The notes below the pieces were generated by a model. The model ran no database searches and had not been told where the DNA came from. It saw only the letters and a list, made by a program, of their open reading frames with translations. 64,000 nucleotides of DNA from Dorea sp. AF36-15AT (lineage in GTDB: Bacteria > Bacillota > Clostridia > Lachnospirales > Lachnospiraceae): the NCBI RefSeq assembly GCF_003477705.1, contig NZ_QUDV01000001.1, positions 434,001 through 498,000 of the forward strand, given 5' to 3'. Both the position numbers and the translations under genes were made by a program. Shown piece by piece: positions 9,386 through 17,176 of the stretch (position 1 is its first letter; each line of letters opens with the position of its first letter).

Positions 9386-9880
9386 ATGAATGCGACCGAA
9401 GAGGATATTACACTGGAAGAAGCGGTTGTTGATATTCTTAAGGAAAAGAAGCTGACAGTTACAACGGTAGAATCCTGTACAGCAGGTCTTCTGGCAGGAA
9501 GATTGATGAATGTGCCGGGAGCATCTGCGGTATTTAATGAAGGATATATTACCTATTCAAATGCTGCAAAAGAAAAAATCGTGGGTGTATCTCACGAGAC
9601 TCTTGAGAAATACACTGCCGTAAGCAAAGAAACAGCAGCAGAGATGGCAGCCGGAGCAGCCAGGGTATCCGGAGCAGATGTGGCAGTATCGGTAACAGGT
9701 ATTGCGGGACCAGATGGAGGCACTAAAGATCAGCCGGTCGGTCTGGTATATATTGGATGCTACGCCAAGGGAAAAGTCCGTGTAGAGGAATTTCATTTTA
9801 CCGGTAACCGACAGAAAAACAGAGATTATGCAGTTGTACGTGCACTTACCCTGTTGAGGGAGGAGATTATATGTTTGTAA
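9386..9880 (+). CDS. pncC: CinA C-terminal-type nicotinamide-nucleotide amidase
   Basis: Family members deamidate nicotinamide mononucleotide in NAD recycling. The protein is 164 residues and consists only of the CinA C-terminal domain, without the N-terminal MoaB-like half of full CinA. Visible motifs are TVESCTAGLLAGRL near 32-45 and SVTGIAGPDGGTKDQPVG near 102-119. It lies between pgsA and a GNAT fusion gene that overlaps its last ten bases. Function is from family knowledge. Confidence 0.9.
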   Translation: MNATEEDITLEEAVVDILKEKKLTVTTVESCTAGLLAGRLMNVPGASAVFNEGYITYSNAAKEKIVGVSHETLEKYTAVSKETAAEMAAGAARVSGADVAVSVTGIAGPDGGTKDQPVGLVYIGCYAKGKVRVEEFHFTGNRQKNRDYAVVRALTLLREEIICL

Positions 9881-11304
9881 GACCATTGAATCCGGATGAG
9901 GTATTGTCTGCACTTCACCTGATCTGGGAAGTATATGCTTCGGATGTGGCTCCACTTCAGAATCCGGAAGCTGTTGCCGGATTCAGGGAACTGATCCGAT
10001 ATGAGCATATTATGCCGCGTATACAGAATAAAGAGGTCATCCTCTTTGGTGCATGGGAAGGAACTGAACTCTGCGGAGTCGGCGGCATTGATAATCGCGG
10101 CAATGTTCTGTTTCTGTATGTGCGAAAAGAATGGAAGAGAAAAGGTGTGGCAAGACAGCTTATGCAGGGAATGTATCAGTTCTGCGCACAGGTGCTTGTG
10201 ATTACCAGAATGACGGTACGTGCTGTGCCGGCTTCTGTTACAGTATTTAACCATCTGGGATTTCGGGAAGTGGCACCGGTTCAGAATGTCGGAGCAGAAA
10301 TATTTGTTCCGATGGAACTGCTGATCGCACCGGGTAGTATGCCGGCAAAGAAACCGAAGAAGAGGATCGCATTGATCATTGTCGGGGTTTGTCTGCTTAT
10401 TGCACTTTTGATTTGCATGGTGGTCAAAGAAGCAGCATCCATTGTGCAGGAATCCGATACATATGCGGAAGAACAGGAGAACCCATTTGGAGATTATGGC
10501 AATGGAGATTCGGGTGAGTATGATTTTGGAATGGGAGATGGATCGGAGAATGAGCAGCAGTCCGGTCTGGATCAGATTCCGGAATATGAGGCAGAAGATC
10601 TTCCATTTGAAGTGAAAGATGAGACCTATAATTATTCACCGGAGAATCAGTCTTCCGTAACGCAGCAGTTTGAAATTTATTATCCACAGCTTGATGGCAT
10701 GGAGAATCAGGATATTCAGGCAAAAGTGAATGACGAACTGAAGAACTGCGCGATGGAGACCGTAGACCGGATTTATGAGAATCCGGATAATGAGATCAGA
10801 AACCGGGTATTGGAAGCAGAAAGCCCGGTAATCGCAGATTTTGTGAAATATAAAGTGACTTATCTGACACAGGATTATATCTGTGTGGCATATGAGGATT
10901 ACAGTTATGAGGGCAATTCAGAATATTCTTATGTGGGACTTCGTACTAAGAATATCAATCTGAAAGATGGTACAGTCTACGATGTGAAAGATATTGTAAA
11001 TACAGATAAGACCTTCGTAAATAAATGGCTGAAAGAGATGCAGAGTGAAGCAGATGACAAATCTCTGCTTGCAGATCAGGATACAGACAGTCTTGCCAAA
11101 GTTCTGTCCGGCGAAGATACACAGAATGGCACATTTACACCAGTGTTCTTCATGGATAAGGACGGCATTGAAATAGGATTATCATTCCATTATGACAAAG
11201 AAGATGAAAATGCACCAGATTACGGCTGGGTGACAGCACCATTCCAGCTTAATGACCTGAAGGACAGCAAGACTGACAGCACGTTTTGGGATTTGGTAAA
11301 ATAG
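9871..11304 (+). CDS. GNAT acetyltransferase fused to a membrane-anchored DUF3298 domain
   Basis: A 477-residue fusion. Residues 1-150 are a GNAT N-acetyltransferase with the acetyl-CoA loop VRKEWKRKGVARQLM at 84-98. Residues 165-185 are one transmembrane helix after a lysine-rich stretch. Then comes an acidic, low-complexity linker (about 190-245), and residues 250-477 resemble DUF3298/RsiV-type extracellular domains. The predicted topology puts the acetyltransferase inside and the DUF3298 domain outside, like an anti-sigma or sensor protein. The start overlaps pncC by ten bases. The frame is open throughout, so the fusion looks genuine; substrate and signal are unknown. Confidence 0.8.
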   Translation: MFVRPLNPDEVLSALHLIWEVYASDVAPLQNPEAVAGFRELIRYEHIMPRIQNKEVILFGAWEGTELCGVGGIDNRGNVLFLYVRKEWKRKGVARQLMQGMYQFCAQVLVITRMTVRAVPASVTVFNHLGFREVAPVQNVGAEIFVPMELLIAPGSMPAKKPKKRIALIIVGVCLLIALLICMVVKEAASIVQESDTYAEEQENPFGDYGNGDSGEYDFGMGDGSENEQQSGLDQIPEYEAEDLPFEVKDETYNYSPENQSSVTQQFEIYYPQLDGMENQDIQAKVNDELKNCAMETVDRIYENPDNEIRNRVLEAESPVIADFVKYKVTYLTQDYICVAYEDYSYEGNSEYSYVGLRTKNINLKDGTVYDVKDIVNTDKTFVNKWLKEMQSEADDKSLLADQDTDSLAKVLSGEDTQNGTFTPVFFMDKDGIEIGLSFHYDKEDENAPDYGWVTAPFQLNDLKDSKTDSTFWDLVK

Positions 11305-11333
11305 TTGACGAATCCTGTAAATTATGAGAAAAT
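11305..11333 (+). promoter_or_regulatory. possible promoter for the scaffold/GGGtGRT pair
   Basis: TTGACG lies directly after the preceding stop codon. Seventeen bases later is GAAAAT, four of six matches to TATAAT. Only moderately convincing. Confidence 0.35.
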
Positions 11334-11408
11334 AACTACGCCTGGTGTTAAATAAGTAACATATACCATGCGTCAGAAAATCATGCACATGTTGAAAGGA
11401 GTTTTAAA

Positions 11409-12101
11409 ATGATTTATTCACACGAAGTAGAAATGATGTGTCCAGTAGCACAGGGTGCTAATCACGGACCAGCTCCGATTCCGGAAGAAGCAAAATGGGT
11501 AAAAGCAAAAGAAATTACAGATATTTCAGGTTTTACACATGGTATCGGCTGGTGCGCACCACAGCAGGGAGCCTGTAAGCTGACTCTTAATGTAAAAGAT
11601 GGTATTATCCAGGAAGCACTTGTTGAGACAATCGGATGTTCAGGAATGACTCACTCAGCTGCTATGGCATCTGAGATCCTTCCAGGAAAGACTATTCTTG
11701 AAGCACTTAATACAGACCTTGTCTGTGATGCTATCAATACAGCTATGAGAGAACTGTTCCTCCAGATCGTATACGGAAGAACTCAGAGTGCTTTCTCTGA
11801 GGACGGACTTGCAATCGGAGCAGGACTGGAAGACCTTGGAAAGGGACTTCGTTCTCAGGTAGGTACAATGTATGGTACATTGGCAAAAGGTCCTCGTTAC
11901 CTTGAAATGGCAGAAGGTTATGTAACAGGTATCGCTCTGGATGAGCACGATGAGATCATCGGATACCAGTTCGTATCTCTTGGTAAAATGACAGACTTCA
12001 TCAAATCTGGTGACACACCGACAGAAGCTTGGGAGAAAGCAAAAGGACAGTACGGACGTGTTGCAGATGCAGCTAAGATCATCGACCCAAGAAAAGAGTA
12101 G
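11409..12101 (+). CDS. NifU-like iron-sulfur scaffold-type protein, partner of the GGGtGRT protein
   Basis: A 230-residue cytosolic protein. Cysteines occur in MMCPVAQ (C11), GWCAPQQGAC and IGCSGMTHSAAMAS; the last is close to the GC-x-ASxS signature around a NifU/IscU cluster ligand. Related proteins are usually labelled Fe-S assembly scaffold proteins, but no biochemical role is established for this subfamily. It is almost always next to the GGGtGRT gene, as here (93 bases downstream), so the two probably act together. AAAGGAG precedes the ATG. Confidence 0.8.
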   Translation: MIYSHEVEMMCPVAQGANHGPAPIPEEAKWVKAKEITDISGFTHGIGWCAPQQGACKLTLNVKDGIIQEALVETIGCSGMTHSAAMASEILPGKTILEALNTDLVCDAINTAMRELFLQIVYGRTQSAFSEDGLAIGAGLEDLGKGLRSQVGTMYGTLAKGPRYLEMAEGYVTGIALDEHDEIIGYQFVSLGKMTDFIKSGDTPTEAWEKAKGQYGRVADAAKIIDPRKE

Positions 12102-12194
12102 TTGCGATAGGCGGACAGAGACAGGCGTTGAACTTAGTTCAAGTTGAGTCCGCGTTATTTCAAGAAACGTAAATATAGTAGGAGGACATTATAA

Positions 12195-13205
12195 ATGGCT
12201 TTATTTGAATCATATGAAAGAAGAATTGATAAAATCAATGAAGTATTAGGAAGCTATGGCATTGCTTCCATCGAAGAAGCAGAAAAGATCACAAAGGATG
12301 CCGGACTTGATGTATATAATCAGATCAAAGGCATTCAGCCAATCTGTTTCGAGAACGCTTGCTGGGCATACATTGTAGGTGCAGCAATCGCGATCAAGAA
12401 AGACTGCAGAAAAGCAGCAGACGCAGCAGCAGCAATCGGAGAAGGACTTCAGGCATTCTGTATTCCGGGATCTGTAGCTGATCAGCGTAAAGTAGGTCTT
12501 GGACATGGTAACCTTGGAAAGATGCTTCTGGAAGAGGATACAGACTGTTTCGCATTCCTAGCTGGACATGAGTCATTCGCAGCAGCTGAGGGTGCTATCG
12601 GTATCGCAGAGAAGGCTAACAAGGTACGTAAAAAACCTCTGCGTGTTATCTTGAATGGTCTTGGAAAAGACGCTGCTAAGATCATCTCAAGAATTAACGG
12701 ATTTACATACGTTCAGACTGAGTACGATTACTACACAGGAGAACTGAAAGAAGTACAGAGAACATCTTACTCTGACGGACTTCGTTCTAAGGTTAACTGC
12801 TACGGTGCTAACGACGTACGTGAAGGTGTAGCTATCATGTGGAAAGAGGGCGTAGACGTATCTATCACAGGTAACTCTACTAACCCGACACGTTTCCAGC
12901 ACCCAGTTGCAGGTACATACAAGAAAGAGTGTGTAGAAGCAGGAAAGAAATACTTCTCAGTAGCATCAGGTGGTGGTACAGGACGTACACTTCACCCAGA
13001 TAACATGGCTGCAGGTCCGGCTTCTTACGGTATGACAGATACACTCGGACGTATGCACTCTGATGCACAGTTCGCTGGATCTTCATCTGTACCGGCTCAC
13101 GTAGAAATGATGGGTCTGATCGGTGCAGGTAACAACCCGATGGTTGGTATGACAGTAGCTGTAGCTGTTTCTGTAGAAGAAGCTGCAAAGGCTGGCAAAT
13201 TCTAA
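12195..13205 (+). CDS. GGGtGRT protein (function unknown)
   Basis: A 336-residue member of the family named for its SGGGTGRTLHPDN motif, here near residues 256-268. No catalytic activity has been assigned. It is cytosolic and has a strong AGGAGG ribosome binding site. Codon use in this gene and its upstream partner is biased to a few codons (GGT, GTA, TAC), suggesting high expression compared with neighbours. A terminator follows within 20 bases, so the pair is its own transcription unit. Confidence 0.9.
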   Translation: MALFESYERRIDKINEVLGSYGIASIEEAEKITKDAGLDVYNQIKGIQPICFENACWAYIVGAAIAIKKDCRKAADAAAAIGEGLQAFCIPGSVADQRKVGLGHGNLGKMLLEEDTDCFAFLAGHESFAAAEGAIGIAEKANKVRKKPLRVILNGLGKDAAKIISRINGFTYVQTEYDYYTGELKEVQRTSYSDGLRSKVNCYGANDVREGVAIMWKEGVDVSITGNSTNPTRFQHPVAGTYKKECVEAGKKYFSVASGGGTGRTLHPDNMAAGPASYGMTDTLGRMHSDAQFAGSSSVPAHVEMMGLIGAGNNPMVGMTVAVAVSVEEAAKAGKF

Positions 13206-13220
13206 CAATGATTTTATGAA

Positions 13221-13266
13221 AAGAGCTTTCACAGTTGGTAAAACTACTGTGATAGTTCTTTTTTAT
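13221..13266 (+). terminator. rho-independent terminator after the GGGtGRT gene
   Basis: CACAGT and ACTGTG form the core stem, extended by AAGAGCT/AGTTCTT, then TTTTTTATT. This is a good intrinsic terminator just after the stop codon. Confidence 0.85.
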
Positions 13267-13323
13267 TGTTAAAAAATACCCAAACTGATATAAAAATGAA
13301 AATTTTTCTGTTTCCTTTGCTAA

Positions 13324-13352
13324 TTGTTGTTGAATGTAGGATGTTATATAAT
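13324..13352 (+). promoter_or_regulatory. promoter of the small secreted protein gene
   Basis: TTGTTG (13324-13329) and TATAAT (13347-13352) with a 17-base spacer. It sits 44 bases before the start codon of the next gene. Confidence 0.65.
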
Positions 13353-13395
13353 GCAAACATCGATAGGAAAAGAGTTCTAATGGAGGAATGGAAAT

Positions 13396-13791
13396 ATGAA
13401 AAAGAAATTATTAGTAACATTAGCAGTGGTTTTGGTACTTGGTGGATTTGCAGTTGGACAGGGAAGAGCAGAGGAGACAAATAATCTCACGGCAGATCCC
13501 TCCGGATATACGGAAATGAGCTGGCCGGATACAGACATGGCACATTCAGTTCCAACACCGGTATCATCTACAGGAAGCATGTATGCAACTGAAAAAACAG
13601 TTGTTGCAGATGTTGCTAACACATCAGAAGATTCTTACAACGCATATGTAGAGAAATGCAAAAATGCTGGATATGATAACAATGCTGTAACAGAGGATGG
13701 AATGTATGCAGCAGATAACGGAGTATATACATTAGTGTTATCTATGGCTGATGATAATGTAATGAACATTTCAATGAATGTAGTTGAATAA
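13396..13791 (+). CDS. small secreted protein, function unknown
   Basis: A 131-residue protein with a clear Sec signal peptide: a lysine cluster, the hydrophobic LLVTLAVVLVLGGFAVG, and a likely cleavage after GRAEE near residue 25. There is no lipobox cysteine. The mature part is short, acidic and ends with a domain around YNAYVEKCKNAGYDNNAV, a pattern seen in several uncharacterised Clostridia exported proteins. It has its own promoter and is closed by a terminator, so it is monocistronic. Function is not recognisable. Confidence 0.75.
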   Translation: MKKKLLVTLAVVLVLGGFAVGQGRAEETNNLTADPSGYTEMSWPDTDMAHSVPTPVSSTGSMYATEKTVVADVANTSEDSYNAYVEKCKNAGYDNNAVTEDGMYAADNGVYTLVLSMADDNVMNISMNVVE

Positions 13792-13814
13792 ACAGAGTAT
13801 AGATAAATATTAGG

Positions 13815-13849
13815 AAAGCCTGGGTCATAACAATGATCTGGGCTTTTTT
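13815..13849 (+). terminator. terminator after the secreted protein gene
   Basis: AGCCtGGGTCAT pairs with ATGATCTGGGCT and is followed by TTTTTT, an intrinsic terminator 25 bases after the stop. The remaining gap to 14028 contains a TATAAT at 13951-13956 without a good -35 and nothing else clear. Confidence 0.85.
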
Positions 13850-14028
13850 GATATCAGACTATAAGCTACAATGCAGGGATTGATAAAAAATAATATAAAA
13901 ATAGAGACGAATTAGAAGTGAAATATATAGCCTGTTACGAAGGAATGATGTATAATAACTGAGAATGTTTTTTGAAATGTATGATTGAACAATGCTTTAA
14001 ATAAATATATTGCATAAGGAGTAGAAGA

Positions 14029-15513
14029 ATGCCAGTATTTGATTTTAATAATACACCGGATACAAAAGAACCGGTGAAGTGTACCTATACAACATTTGCA
14101 TCAGATGCGGATCATGCATCAGCGGAGCAGCCGATTCTGATTCTGGATAACAGCAAGAAGGAATGGAAGCATCATTCCTGCGGTGTGTTTGCTAATCAGA
14201 ATAAGCAGACTGCATTTGAATTTGATGAGGAAGGCGGAAAAGTAAGTGCAGATATTCTCCGCGTGGATTCACGGTTTGTGAGTTTGTTGAAATGGCTGGG
14301 TGAGAATCGGATCAATGTACGTCTGTCCGGAGTAAATAATTCAGAAGGTTACTGTGTATACCGCATTCGCGAGATTGCGTTTGGCGGCGGTACAAAGCTT
14401 TCCGCTGAAGATGGATTCCTGCAGTTTATGATTGAAAGATTATTTGCAAGTGATGCGCCGGAAGAAGAGATAGATGATGAAGATCAGGAAGAGTCTGGTG
14501 ACGATATGAAACTTACCAGTATTCAGAGTATCACAGATTTTCTGAACTGTGCGGGACGGACATTACCGGATAATATCCGACTCTGGGCGAGAAGAAACCT
14601 TGCGGTAGCACGTTCGCATGAAGTGTCTCCGGAGGAACGCCGCCATGCACAGAGAGCACTGTCTATGATGTTAAACATTCAGTGGAAAAAGGATTATTTT
14701 GAAGCAATTGATCCTGCGGAAGCGAGACGTATTCTGGATGAAGAATTATATGGCATGGAGCGTGTAAAGCAGAGAATCATTGAGACGATCATTCAGATTA
14801 ACCGTACTCATACATTGCCTGCATATGGACTGTTGTTGATCGGTCCGGCAGGTACAGGTAAGTCACAGATTGCATATGCGGTGGCTCGTATTTTGAAGCT
14901 TCCTTGGAGCACACTGGATATGAGTTCCATCAATGATCCCGAACAGCTTACCGGAAGTTCCAGAATCTATTCTAATGCGAAGCCAGGTATTATCATGGAA
15001 GCCTTTGGTATGGCAGAGTCTTCTAATCTGGTATTTATTATTAATGAGCTGGATAAAGCAGCATCAGGAAAAGGGAATGGTAACCCGGCAGATGTACTGC
15101 TGACACTCCTTGATAATCTTGGATTTACAGATAACTATATGGAATGTATGATTCCTACATCTGGTGTATATCCGATTGCAACAGCCAATGACAGAGATCA
15201 GATCAGTGCACCGTTGATGTCACGTTTTGCAGTCATTGATATTCCGGATTATACGGCTGAAGAAAAGAAAGTAATCTTTTCCAAATTTGCATTGCCTAAG
15301 ATTCTGAAGAGAATCGGTCTGTCTGCGGATGAATGCATTATGACGGATGAAGCCTTGGATACAGTTATTGAACTGTATTCTAATACCAGCGGTATCCGTG
15401 ATCTGGAACAGGCTGCAGAGCATCTTGCAGCACATGCGTTGTATAAGATAGAAGTAGAGCATGTAAAAGAAGTGGTATACGATGCGGAAAGCGTAAGAGA
15501 ATTACTGAGTTAG
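14029..15513 (+). CDS. AAA+ ATPase with a Lon-like core but no protease domain
   Basis: A 494-residue protein. The N-terminal 170 residues are unlike Lon and end in an acidic EEEIDDEDQEESGDD linker. The middle resembles the Lon ATPase: DEELYGMERVKQRI, Walker A GPAGTGKSQ near 271-279, Walker B-like VFIINELDKAA, and sensor ATANDRDQISAPLMSRF. The chain ends after the AAA+ lid, so the catalytic Ser-Lys protease domain of Lon is absent. It may be an unfoldase or remodeller working on its own; partner unknown. TATAAT at 13951 is a likely -10. Confidence 0.82.
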   Translation: MPVFDFNNTPDTKEPVKCTYTTFASDADHASAEQPILILDNSKKEWKHHSCGVFANQNKQTAFEFDEEGGKVSADILRVDSRFVSLLKWLGENRINVRLSGVNNSEGYCVYRIREIAFGGGTKLSAEDGFLQFMIERLFASDAPEEEIDDEDQEESGDDMKLTSIQSITDFLNCAGRTLPDNIRLWARRNLAVARSHEVSPEERRHAQRALSMMLNIQWKKDYFEAIDPAEARRILDEELYGMERVKQRIIETIIQINRTHTLPAYGLLLIGPAGTGKSQIAYAVARILKLPWSTLDMSSINDPEQLTGSSRIYSNAKPGIIMEAFGMAESSNLVFIINELDKAASGKGNGNPADVLLTLLDNLGFTDNYMECMIPTSGVYPIATANDRDQISAPLMSRFAVIDIPDYTAEEKKVIFSKFALPKILKRIGLSADECIMTDEALDTVIELYSNTSGIRDLEQAAEHLAAHALYKIEVEHVKEVVYDAESVRELLS

Positions 15514-15541
15514 AGTGTCATACAAAATGAGGATTGTTATG

Positions 15542-15607
15542 CCATGCATTTCTTGACACGTAAGAGATGCATGGTATAATTTTGAATATAAGTTAGCGTA
15601 AACTAAC
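15542..15607 (+). promoter_or_regulatory. promoter with two palindromes before the hydrolase-ABC exporter operon
   Basis: TTGACA (15553-15558) and TATAAT (15575-15580) are both consensus, spacer 16. CCATGCAT (15542-15549) and ATGCATGG (15567-15574) form a perfect 8-bp inverted repeat that straddles the -35. A second palindrome, GTTAGCGTAAACTAAC (15592-15607), lies just past the expected start site, matching sites near tetR (22768) and eno (26561). Two separate operator-like elements on one promoter suggest tight, possibly dual control. Confidence 0.8.
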
Positions 15608-15665
15608 GAACGTAAGCTATGACGAATATAACGTTGGCAGCGAGGCAGTGAAAGAAGGTTTGATT

Positions 15666-16433
15666 ATGCTTTTTAAGACGATAGGAAATAAGTCCAATCC
15701 GGCAATATTATTTTTCCATGCAATGGGTGTGACGGGTGCAAGCAGTATACCTGTGGCGGAATATCTACAGGAAACATATTATTGTATTATGCCGACATCG
15801 ACGGTGTATTGTGAAGGACAGAGATACGAAAGTAAGACAGAAGAGATAAAGCAGATCAGGAAGTTTCTTGAAGGACAGCAGATTGACCGATTGGCACTCG
15901 TGGTGGCGTCTTCTATCGGGGCAGATCTTGCAATGACATTCCTGACAAAATCAGGAGTTGAAGTAGAGCATGCGTTTTTTGACGGCGGACAATTTGCACA
16001 GATTGCTAAAATGACGCGCCGGATCATGGCTCCGTTTTTATATCTGGCGATTAAGAGTCTGTACTGGTCAAACGGAAAAACGCTGAAAAAGATTCTGTGG
16101 TGCGATGATGAAGCGATTAAACCTTATTTTATCGCGGCGGGAAAAGCACTGACCTATGGTAATATACGGAGACAGCTTGCAGACAGTCTGGAAGATAAAC
16201 CATTTCCGGCACTGTCAGAGGAGTTACAGAGGCAGACTGTGTTTGAATTTGGAAGTATAGAAGATCATTTGAAATACCGTGAAGCGGTCATGCGGGTGTA
16301 TCCGTATGGTCAGTATCCGGTATTTGAAGGATGTAATCATATGCAATATCAGATCCGTGATCCGAAAGGATTTGCTAAGATGTTGGATACGTTGATAGAA
16401 AAAGGTGTGCCTGTACAGATAAAAGAGAGATAA
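15666..16433 (+). CDS. alpha/beta-hydrolase fold protein
   Basis: A 255-residue alpha/beta hydrolase. The strand-turn-helix before the nucleophile reads ALVVASSIGADLA, a variant of GxSxG with Ala at the first position. FFHAMGVTG near residue 16 is the oxyanion-loop region, and the late GCNHMQY supplies a probable catalytic His. Substrate is unknown. The ATG at 15666 is preferred over a GTG 18 bases upstream because GAAGG is correctly spaced. It begins an operon with an ABC exporter 23 bases downstream, so it could act on the exported compound, but that is inference. Confidence 0.75.
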   Translation: MLFKTIGNKSNPAILFFHAMGVTGASSIPVAEYLQETYYCIMPTSTVYCEGQRYESKTEEIKQIRKFLEGQQIDRLALVVASSIGADLAMTFLTKSGVEVEHAFFDGGQFAQIAKMTRRIMAPFLYLAIKSLYWSNGKTLKKILWCDDEAIKPYFIAAGKALTYGNIRRQLADSLEDKPFPALSEELQRQTVFEFGSIEDHLKYREAVMRVYPYGQYPVFEGCNHMQYQIRDPKGFAKMLDTLIEKGVPVQIKER

Positions 16434-16456
16434 AACAGACACCGGGAGGACGGTAT

Positions 16457-17176
16457 ATGAGCAGTAAAGAGGGACAGACAGTCATTGAATTTCGGGATGT
16501 AGTACGTACTTATGGTGAGGAGGAAGCCTTACAGTATGCGGTCAACCATATTAATTTTACGATTGATAAGGGTGAATTTGTGGTAATCCTTGGACAGTCG
16601 GGCGCGGGCAAGTCTACTGTGCTGAATATGCTTGGCGGCATGGATCAGCCTACGGAAGGCGAAGTGATCATTGATGGGGCGACGATATCCAATATGAAGG
16701 ATAAACAGTTATCCGATTACCGGGCAGAGAAGATTGGATTTATTTTTCAGTTTTATAACCTGATCCCAACACTGACGGCATATGAAAATGTGGCATTGAC
16801 GAAGAGTATTGTCAAGAATGCGGCGAGTGCGGATGAGATGCTGGCAGCAGTAGGTCTTGCGGATCACAAGGATAAATTTCCATCGCAGTTATCGGGAGGT
16901 GAACAGCAGAGAGTGTCTATCGCCAGAGCATTAGCTAAGAAACCGCAGATCATCCTTGGTGATGAGCCAACCGGCGCACTGGATTCCGAGACGGGTGTGA
17001 TTGTGCTCGAGCTTCTTCAGAAGCTTGGAAAAGAGCATGGTAATACGGTAGTCATTGTTACCCATAATGCGGATATTGCCAAGTGTGCGGATAAGGTGAT
17101 TCGTATGAAAAATGGTAAGATATCCGAGATCGTTATCAATGAGAATCCGCTTCCGGTAAGGGAGGTGGAGTGGTAA
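16457..17176 (+). CDS. ABC transporter ATP-binding protein, MacB/LolD type
   Basis: A 239-residue ATPase with Walker [11 protein letters not shown] near residues 46-55, Q-loop [12 protein letters not shown], signature [15 protein letters not shown], and Walker [13 protein letters not shown]. This pattern belongs to the MacB/LolD/FtsE group that energises FtsX-like permeases. Its stop overlaps the start of the partner permease by one base. The operon is therefore hydrolase, ATPase, permease from the 15553 promoter. Likely exported substrates for the group are peptides, lipoproteins or antimicrobials; none can be chosen from the sequence. Confidence 0.92.
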   Translation: MSSKEGQTVIEFRDVVRTYGEEEALQYAVNHINFTIDKGEFVVILGQSGAGKSTVLNMLGGMDQPTEGEVIIDGATISNMKDKQLSDYRAEKIGFIFQFYNLIPTLTAYENVALTKSIVKNAASADEMLAAVGLADHKDKFPSQLSGGEQQRVSIARALAKKPQIILGDEPTGALDSETGVIVLELLQKLGKEHGNTVVIVTHNADIAKCADKVIRMKNGKISEIVINENPLPVREVEW

